The notes under the pieces were generated by a model. It was given only the letters and a program-made list of their open reading frames with translations, did no database searches and was not told where the DNA came from. Position numbers and translations under genes: made by a program. Shown piece after piece: positions 31,694-35,590 of a stretch of 35,590 bases of DNA (position 1 is the first letter of the stretch; each line of letters begins with the position of its first letter). The stretch is from JAPLDP01 sp964628285 (GTDB lineage: Bacteria > Bacteroidota > Bacteroidia > Bacteroidales > JAGONC01), in NCBI GenBank assembly GCA_964628285.1, contig CAZVNP010000032.1:1-35590 (forward strand). The letters are read 5' to 3'.

Positions 31694-32944
31694 TTATAGT
31701 TTCGGCATAGGAAAATAAGTATTCTCAACTTTTGAAACTTTTCCTTCATCCAGCAATTTTTTAGCAATAAATCCCAGTCTCATCCTGGTTGCTCCAAAAG
31801 GTTTTTCCATTTCGGCAACTCTGACGCCCTTTTTATGAGTATTGATATATTGTAAGACTTTTTCTTCCAAGGTAAGAGCTTTTTCTGGTTCTTCCATTTT
31901 AGTTTTTTCTGCCGCCATAATTGTTTTTTCTATTTCAGTCTCAACAATTGGCTTCTCCTCAACCACAATTTCTTTCTTTTCCATGCTCTCTTTCTTGTCT
32001 GTAATTTCGAGTTCCTTTGCTTTCTTTTTACCTACAGGTTCGGCCTCGGGTATTTTTCTGAGCTTAGCAATCGATTCTGACATTTTTTCCCAGGTGGCTG
32101 CTGCCTGTTTCCTGTCAGTTAAAAATTCATCCAAATATGTTTTCACAAACGTCTGGATTTCATCTACCCTCTTCTGAATTTCAGTAAATGTGATATTAAA
32201 ATCCTTCATTCTTTGTTTGTCATTTTGTGAAAGTTCTTTCCGCGATTTTTGCAATTCAAGCTGAAGTGCTTCAGCTATTGCCTTATTTTCCTTGTTAATC
32301 TCAGCAAGCCTTTTATCAAATTGACTGAGGAGTGTTCTTATATATTCAACCCGTTCGGTGAGGTTCGACTTAAGCTCGGCTCTCATTGCGACTGACATTT
32401 CGCTATGTTCATTAGAGAATCCTTTCAGTAATTTATCAGTATAACCTAAAACATCCACTACTTCTTCCTGAACTTTTATGATTTCGTTTTTAATATTTGC
32501 CATCAGATTATCAAACGTCCTCATGCGATCTTTGTTCCAATTTAACCGACTGGTCTGGTCTTGAGCAAATTCTTTATGTAGTTTTTCCGTCATCTCATCG
32601 TGAGATACTGAAAAGTCTTTGATTAATCCGGCTGTGGATTTTTTAATATCCTCCACTTCATCCTGGAGTTGCGAAATTGACCCGTGAATTTCGTGCATCA
32701 ATTGCTGGAATGATTTCAGCCGTTCTTTTTGTTCCTTTGCAAGGTTTAAACGCAAATTAGTTGCATTGGCCCTTAATGTCGCAGCCATTTCCATATGATC
32801 ATTATGGAAACCGTCGAGAGCTTTTTTAACTTCTTTAACTATCTCGGCGTTATCCTTTAGCCTTTGTTGAACCTCAGCCGCTCTTTGTCTATAAGAGGTT
32901 AAGATATCTTCGCTGAGCTTTTTCATATCATTTGCCATTCCCAT
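31694..32944 (-). CDS. GvpC-like 33-residue-repeat protein with C-terminal winged-helix-like domain
   Basis: The protein has 416 residues. Residues ~20-285 are a charged helical repeat region with a Phe at 46, 79, 111, 144, 176 and 209, spaced 33-32-33-32-33. A conserved [SN]xxHxEM motif follows alternate Phe residues. A later, partly deleted unit ends at Phe249. The 33-residue period is that of GvpC, which clamps the outside of the gas-vesicle shell. Residues ~290-355 are a Glu/Lys-rich disordered linker. Residues ~357-416 (LEEKVLQYINTHKKGVRVAE, then FGATRMRLGFIAKKLLDEGK and VSKVENTYFPM) read as a compact winged-helix-type domain. ATG 32944 has a good ribosome-binding site (AGGAGAG). It is the third gene of the gvpA operon, a usual place for gvpC. 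Confidence 0.8.
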   Translation of the reverse strand: MGMANDMKKLSEDILTSYRQRAAEVQQRLKDNAEIVKEVKKALDGFHNDHMEMAATLRANATNLRLNLAKEQKERLKSFQQLMHEIHGSISQLQDEVEDIKKSTAGLIKDFSVSHDEMTEKLHKEFAQDQTSRLNWNKDRMRTFDNLMANIKNEIIKVQEEVVDVLGYTDKLLKGFSNEHSEMSVAMRAELKSNLTERVEYIRTLLSQFDKRLAEINKENKAIAEALQLELQKSRKELSQNDKQRMKDFNITFTEIQKRVDEIQTFVKTYLDEFLTDRKQAAATWEKMSESIAKLRKIPEAEPVGKKKAKELEITDKKESMEKKEIVVEEKPIVETEIEKTIMAAEKTKMEEPEKALTLEEKVLQYINTHKKGVRVAEMEKPFGATRMRLGFIAKKLLDEGKVSKVENTYFPMPKL

Positions 32945-32990
32945 TTTTTTACTCTCCTATTATTATTATCCCGTTTCATCGAGATATGGT

Positions 32991-33596
32991 TTATACTATT
33001 TCTTCTAATATGTATTTTTTTATCTTTTTGATATCTTTACAACAAGTAGAATCATCCTTTTCAAGTATCATTTTGAAACTTTCGATGATTTTATTATGAA
33101 TATTTTGAAATTCCAGAAACTTCGAAATAACCAGATTTTTCCTCTGTTGTTGTGTGACTATGATATGCTCCAGTTCCTTTTTGAATTCTTCAATATACTT
33201 TTTATTATCATCTAAACTTGATGTCTTTACGGCTAATATACCATGCTTTAGAAAGCTCACCAGTGTTTTTTGATCTTCAATATAACTGGAAAAACTCCTT
33301 TCAGCATCTTGTTCCTTTTCATCCAGCAAAGCGAAAATTCCATCCATTATACTATTGTAATCATTCTTACGTAAAGATCCGTTTCTGGCAAGGGTTTCGC
33401 GGAGTATCGCATTCAATTGCGTTCTTTCTTCCCTGAGCTCTATAAGTGAATGCTGGAAATCGTGAAATAACATATGTGACGAATCGGAAACGGCCTCTGA
33501 GGAACGAAAGACTGATTCAATTTTTTGTATTTGATCTTCAAATGAATGAATAAAATTTTCGATGAAATCAATCGGACTGTTTTGCGTCATAATCAT
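32991..33596 (-). CDS. Coiled-coil gas-vesicle-associated protein of unknown function
   Basis: The 201-residue protein is soluble and helical with no recognised domain. Landmarks are an N-terminal amphipathic helix (DFIENFIHSFEDQIQKIE), a central block with LREERTQLNAILRETLARNG, then SLRKNDYNSIMDGIFALLDE, and a charged C-terminal coil ending in a Cys pair (TCCKDIKKIKKYI). It sits directly between gvpA and the GvpC-like gene, so a structural or regulatory role on the vesicle surface is plausible. It does not show the 33-residue Phe period of the next gene. Two ATGs (33596 and 33590) are possible starts. Confidence 0.75.
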   Translation of the reverse strand: MIMTQNSPIDFIENFIHSFEDQIQKIESVFRSSEAVSDSSHMLFHDFQHSLIELREERTQLNAILRETLARNGSLRKNDYNSIMDGIFALLDEKEQDAERSFSSYIEDQKTLVSFLKHGILAVKTSSLDDNKKYIEEFKKELEHIIVTQQQRKNLVISKFLEFQNIHNKIIESFKMILEKDDSTCCKDIKKIKKYILEEIV

Positions 33597-33631
33597 TATT
33601 GTTACTGAGGAAGATTGATTGTAAAATCAAG

Positions 33632-33706
33632 TAAAAAATAAGAGTTTCCTTGGCAACTCATACTTTCATCATGTATGAATAAGGATGTTTTGGCAAGTGA
33701 ACTCTT
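33632..33706 (-). terminator. Candidate terminator or attenuator after gvpA
   Basis: On the minus strand AAGAGTT (from 33706) pairs with AACTCTT (to 33640), and an inner stem TCATAC/GTATGA lies inside the loop. The outer stem is followed by ATTTTTTA at 33632-33639. The fold has a large imperfect loop, so it is weaker than a classic terminator. Partial termination here would let gvpA, needed in great excess, be transcribed more than the accessory genes. Confidence 0.4.
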
Positions 33707-33715
33707 TTTTACTGC

Positions 33716-33922
33716 TTATGCTGCTTTCGCAGTTAAGCCTATGGCTTCAGCATATTTCAGGTATGTCTCAACCGATGCCACCACCACTCTTGCTTCTATA
33801 GCCAGTAATTCGATACCGACCAATGATAAGCGAACCCACGCATCAACTACGACACCTTTGTCGAGGATGCGGTCGATGACTTCTACCAGACTCGATGAGC
33901 CAATTGTCTTTTCTACTGCCAT
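33716..33922 (-). CDS. gvpA: Gas vesicle structural protein GvpA
   Basis: GvpA is the small hydrophobic protein that assembles into the ribs of the gas-vesicle wall. The 68-residue product has the canonical helix-strand-strand-helix sequence: SSSLVEVIDRILDKGVVVDA, WVRLSLVGIELLAIEARVVV, then ASVETYLKYAEAIGL. It has a short N-terminus (MAVEKTIG) and an Ala-rich end. The length is typical. It is the only full GvpA of this type here, the first gene after the sigma-54 promoter, and has a strong Shine-Dalgarno sequence (AAAGGAG, six bases before ATG) as expected for an abundant protein. Confidence 0.98.
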   Translation of the reverse strand: MAVEKTIGSSSLVEVIDRILDKGVVVDAWVRLSLVGIELLAIEARVVVASVETYLKYAEAIGLTAKAA

Positions 33923-33928
33923 TTTATA

Positions 33929-33935
33929 CTCCTTT
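33929..33935 (-). promoter_or_regulatory. Strong ribosome-binding site of gvpA
   Basis: AAAGGAG on the minus strand lies six bases before the gvpA ATG. It is notable because the core genes in this window lack such a signal. Confidence 0.8.
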
Positions 33936-33999
33936 CTTATAAAATTAATAAAAAACCGTGCTTCACATAAGGGACGGTTTACCTCATTAAATTCATTTA

Positions 34000-34015
34000 G
34001 GCAAAGGGTATGCCG
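34000..34015 (-). promoter_or_regulatory. Sigma-54 (-24/-12) promoter of gvpA
   Basis: The minus strand reads CGGCATACCCTTTGCC. Against the sigma-54 consensus TGGCAYRNNNNTTGCW it matches at all fixed positions except the first and last, with the essential GG and GC separated by exactly ten bases. Transcription would start near 33989, giving a leader of about 67 bases before gvpA. The gene for an NtrC-type activator lies immediately upstream. Confidence 0.8.
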
Positions 34016-34147
34016 GGAATCAGTTGGATAGAGGATTTCAAAATACTCAAATCAGTAAATATCAGTTTCGGAAAGGCTTACAACGAAATAAAAGGAAAAG
34101 CAACAAGAAAAATTGTAATTTCATATTATAAAAATAGATACAGAAAT

Positions 34148-34170
34148 GCTCAGAAATGAGCGTATGCTCA
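34148..34170 (-). promoter_or_regulatory. Candidate activator-binding enhancer (three half-sites)
   Basis: The plus strand reads GCTCA-gaaa-TGAGC-gtat-GCTCA: three alternately oriented 5-bp half-sites with 9-bp spacing, forming two overlapping palindromes. The right one extends to AATGAGC-gtat-GCTCATT. It lies about 135-155 bp upstream of the -24 element, the usual enhancer distance for sigma-54 activators, and overlaps the stop codon of the activator gene. Confidence 0.55.
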
Positions 34171-35559
34171 TTCTCCATCTCTTTTTATGATGGAAATATT
34201 GTATTTCTGCATTTTTCGAGCCAGCACCATACGATGAATACCAAGCGAATGAGCTGCAGCACTTTGATTGTAATTGCAGTTATGTAATGCAAGCCTGATC
34301 AAGTTTATCTCATTTTCAACGAGATCTAGTTTTTGAACCTCGTTGGTTGGTGGCGATTTTACTTTGACTTTAGCCTTTACCGGAAAATCCCGAATCCCCA
34401 ATCTGTTCCCTTTACTGAGAATGATAGCCCGTTCCGTCATATTTTTCAGCTCCCTGACATTCCCAGGAAATTCATAGCTTTTTAATGATTGAACCACTTC
34501 CTTATCAATAGGAGGCGTTGGCTTATTTAATTTCGTGGAGAAGTCTTCGGCAAAATAAAGCAACAGGGGTTCTATATCTTCAAGCCGTTCCCGGAGAGGA
34601 GGAATATGGATATGTAAGGTATTGAGCCGATGGATAAGATCAAGCCTGATTTTTTTTTCTTCCACCAACTTCTCCAATTCATGATTTGTTGCAGAAATAA
34701 TCCGAAAATCGGTCGTTATCTCATAAGTTTCACCAACCCTGGTAATTTTTTTCTCTTCTATGGCCCGTAGCATCTTGGCTTGCAAATTCATGGGCATATC
34801 TGCAATTTCATCAAGAAACAGCGTCCCCTGATCACAGATCTCAAAAAAACCCTTTTTATCGGCATAAGCATCGGTGAACGCTCCCTTTTTATGTCCGAAA
34901 AACTCACTCTCCAGAAGTGAATCAGGAATCGCACTGCTGTTCACTGGGCAAAAAATATTGTCCTTCCGCTTGCTCGCAAAATGGATGATCTTGGCAATAT
35001 TCTCTTTCCCAGTCCCACTCTCACCGGTTATGAGAACATTGGTGTCGGGAAACTGAGAAGCCGTCATGGCCAGGTCCAGAACATTCCATATCTCATCACT
35101 CACACCGATAAAATTTCTTTCGATCCTTGCTTCCAAACTTTTCGGAATCAAGGAATTTCTTCGTTCTAAAAGTTTGAGCTTGCGTTGAAGAAGTAGAAAT
35201 TTCTCTGTGCGCTCAATGGCTATTCTTATATCGATATGCCGGAATGGCTTTCGCAAATAATCAATAGCTCCTAAGCGCATGGCTTTTATGACTGTATCCA
35301 TATCACCATGCGCCGAAACTATGATCACCTCTATGGCCGGATATTTTATCTTTACCTCTTTTAAAATATCTAATCCGTTGATACCAGGTAAACGAACATC
35401 AAGTATCAATAAATCAATTGGCTGCTTTTTTAAAATCGATAATCCTTGGTTGCAGGTGTTGGCTTCAAATGCTTTAAATCCGGACTCCTGTAAAAACTCA
35501 GATAGCTCCTCAGTAAAACGTTTTTCATCATCCAGAATGAGCACATTCAACTTATTCAT
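34168..35559 (-). CDS. NtrC-family sigma-54-dependent response regulator
   Basis: The 463-residue protein has the full NtrC layout. The receiver domain (1-120) has Asp10/Asp11, phospho-acceptor Asp54 (LLILDVRLPGINGLD), Ser82 and Lys104. The AAA+ domain has Walker A GESGTGKE, the sigma-54 contact loop GAFTDA, Walker B TLFLDEIADMP and an R-finger region EFPGNVRELKN. A Fis-type helix-turn-helix is at the C-terminus (NYNQSAAAHSLGIHRMVLAR). It would bind upstream of a sigma-54 promoter and remodel RNA polymerase when phosphorylated. Such a promoter and a palindromic site lie directly downstream, before gvpA. No kinase is adjacent in the window; the PAS kinase at 17597-19951 is the nearest candidate partner. 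A moderate ribosome-binding site (GGAAGCGG) precedes ATG 35559. Confidence 0.95.
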   Translation of the reverse strand: MNKLNVLILDDEKRFTEELSEFLQESGFKAFEANTCNQGLSILKKQPIDLLILDVRLPGINGLDILKEVKIKYPAIEVIIVSAHGDMDTVIKAMRLGAIDYLRKPFRHIDIRIAIERTEKFLLLQRKLKLLERRNSLIPKSLEARIERNFIGVSDEIWNVLDLAMTASQFPDTNVLITGESGTGKENIAKIIHFASKRKDNIFCPVNSSAIPDSLLESEFFGHKKGAFTDAYADKKGFFEICDQGTLFLDEIADMPMNLQAKMLRAIEEKKITRVGETYEITTDFRIISATNHELEKLVEEKKIRLDLIHRLNTLHIHIPPLRERLEDIEPLLLYFAEDFSTKLNKPTPPIDKEVVQSLKSYEFPGNVRELKNMTERAIILSKGNRLGIRDFPVKAKVKVKSPPTNEVQKLDLVENEINLIRLALHNCNYNQSAAAHSLGIHRMVLARKMQKYNISIIKRDGE

Positions 35560-35590
35560 ACCGCTTCCGTTATGAAAAATCCAAATAATG

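Larger units (their letters stand above)
33923..34147 (-). other. gvpA upstream regulatory region
   Basis: This spacer contains the sigma-54 promoter and the gvpA leader. 34081-34140 is very AT-rich with A-tracts (aaaggaaaagcaacaagaaa), suitable for the DNA bending that lets an enhancer-bound activator reach the promoter. I see no TAnnTTTG-type box in it. Confidence 0.5.

Noticed and set aside
33675..34031. 118-codon plus-strand frame over gvpA
   Set aside because: It is the antisense shadow of gvpA and its promoter region.
34148..34171. Rho-independent terminator of the sigma-54 activator gene
   Set aside because: The palindromes are not followed by a T-run on the transcribed strand, and the three-half-site phasing and distance to the -24/-12 promoter fit an enhancer better.
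1..35590. tRNA or rRNA genes and CRISPR arrays
   Set aside because: I looked for tRNA-like arms, conserved rRNA segments and regular short direct repeats and saw none. The 'tcacctccttta' at 20010-20021 is only the complement of a strong ribosome-binding site, not a 16S 3' end.

Overview
The window comes from a member of the Bacteroidota. The evidence is a PorP/SprF protein and two type IX secretion (T9SS) C-terminal domains, TAnnTTTG-type -7 promoter boxes next to housekeeping genes, Shine-Dalgarno-poor starts on those genes, and C-rich palindromic intergenic repeats. Runs of N at 15551-15650 and 20090-20099 show that it is a draft scaffold. The most interesting content is a gas-vesicle island of about 20 kb on the minus strand (roughly 15.8-35.6 kb).

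Layout. Positions 1-4940 hold the 3' end of a giant HYR-repeat surface protein with a gliding-motility-type C-terminal sorting domain, followed by its PorP/SprF partner. Positions 5117-6793 hold a subtilisin-like secreted protease with a T9SS tail. Positions 7025-15280 are GC-rich core genome: trmD, rplS, a small membrane protein, arcC-arcB (carbamate kinase and ornithine carbamoyltransferase), an EamA transporter, mtaB, lgt and an inositol-monophosphatase-family gene. A macro-domain gene is cut by the 100-N gap. From about 15.8 kb to the end the DNA becomes AT-rich and every gene is on the minus strand.

The island, read in the direction of transcription (right to left): an NtrC-type sigma-54 activator; a well-matched -24/-12 promoter with a candidate enhancer; gvpA; a coiled-coil protein; a GvpC-like 33-residue-repeat protein with a winged-helix-like tail; a stand-alone DnaJ-type zinc-finger protein; gvpN; a small coiled-coil protein; an Hsp20/GvpH protein; a Get3/ArsA-type ATPase; a Cdc48-type double AAA+ ATPase; a GvpF/L protein fused to a J domain; two further GvpF/L genes; gvpG; a GvpO-like gene; a fourth GvpF/L; a GvpJ-GvpK fusion; gvpJ; gvpO. 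A signalling block follows: a small Cys protein, a protein of an uncharacterised family, a PAS histidine kinase, a CheY-like receiver, a paralogue of the uncharacterised protein, and two small unknown proteins.

How the parts may work together (inference). GvpA is a very hydrophobic, aggregation-prone shell protein. This cluster packs a J domain fused to an assembly factor, a DnaJ zinc-finger module, an Hsp20, a Get3-like ATPase and Cdc48 around the shell genes, so it looks like a dedicated proteostasis kit for gas-vesicle assembly. Expression of gvpA is probably driven by sigma-54 RNA polymerase and the adjacent activator, possibly linked to the soluble PAS kinase at the far end. AT-rich composition and frequent strong Shine-Dalgarno sites, unlike the flanking genes, suggest horizontal acquisition.
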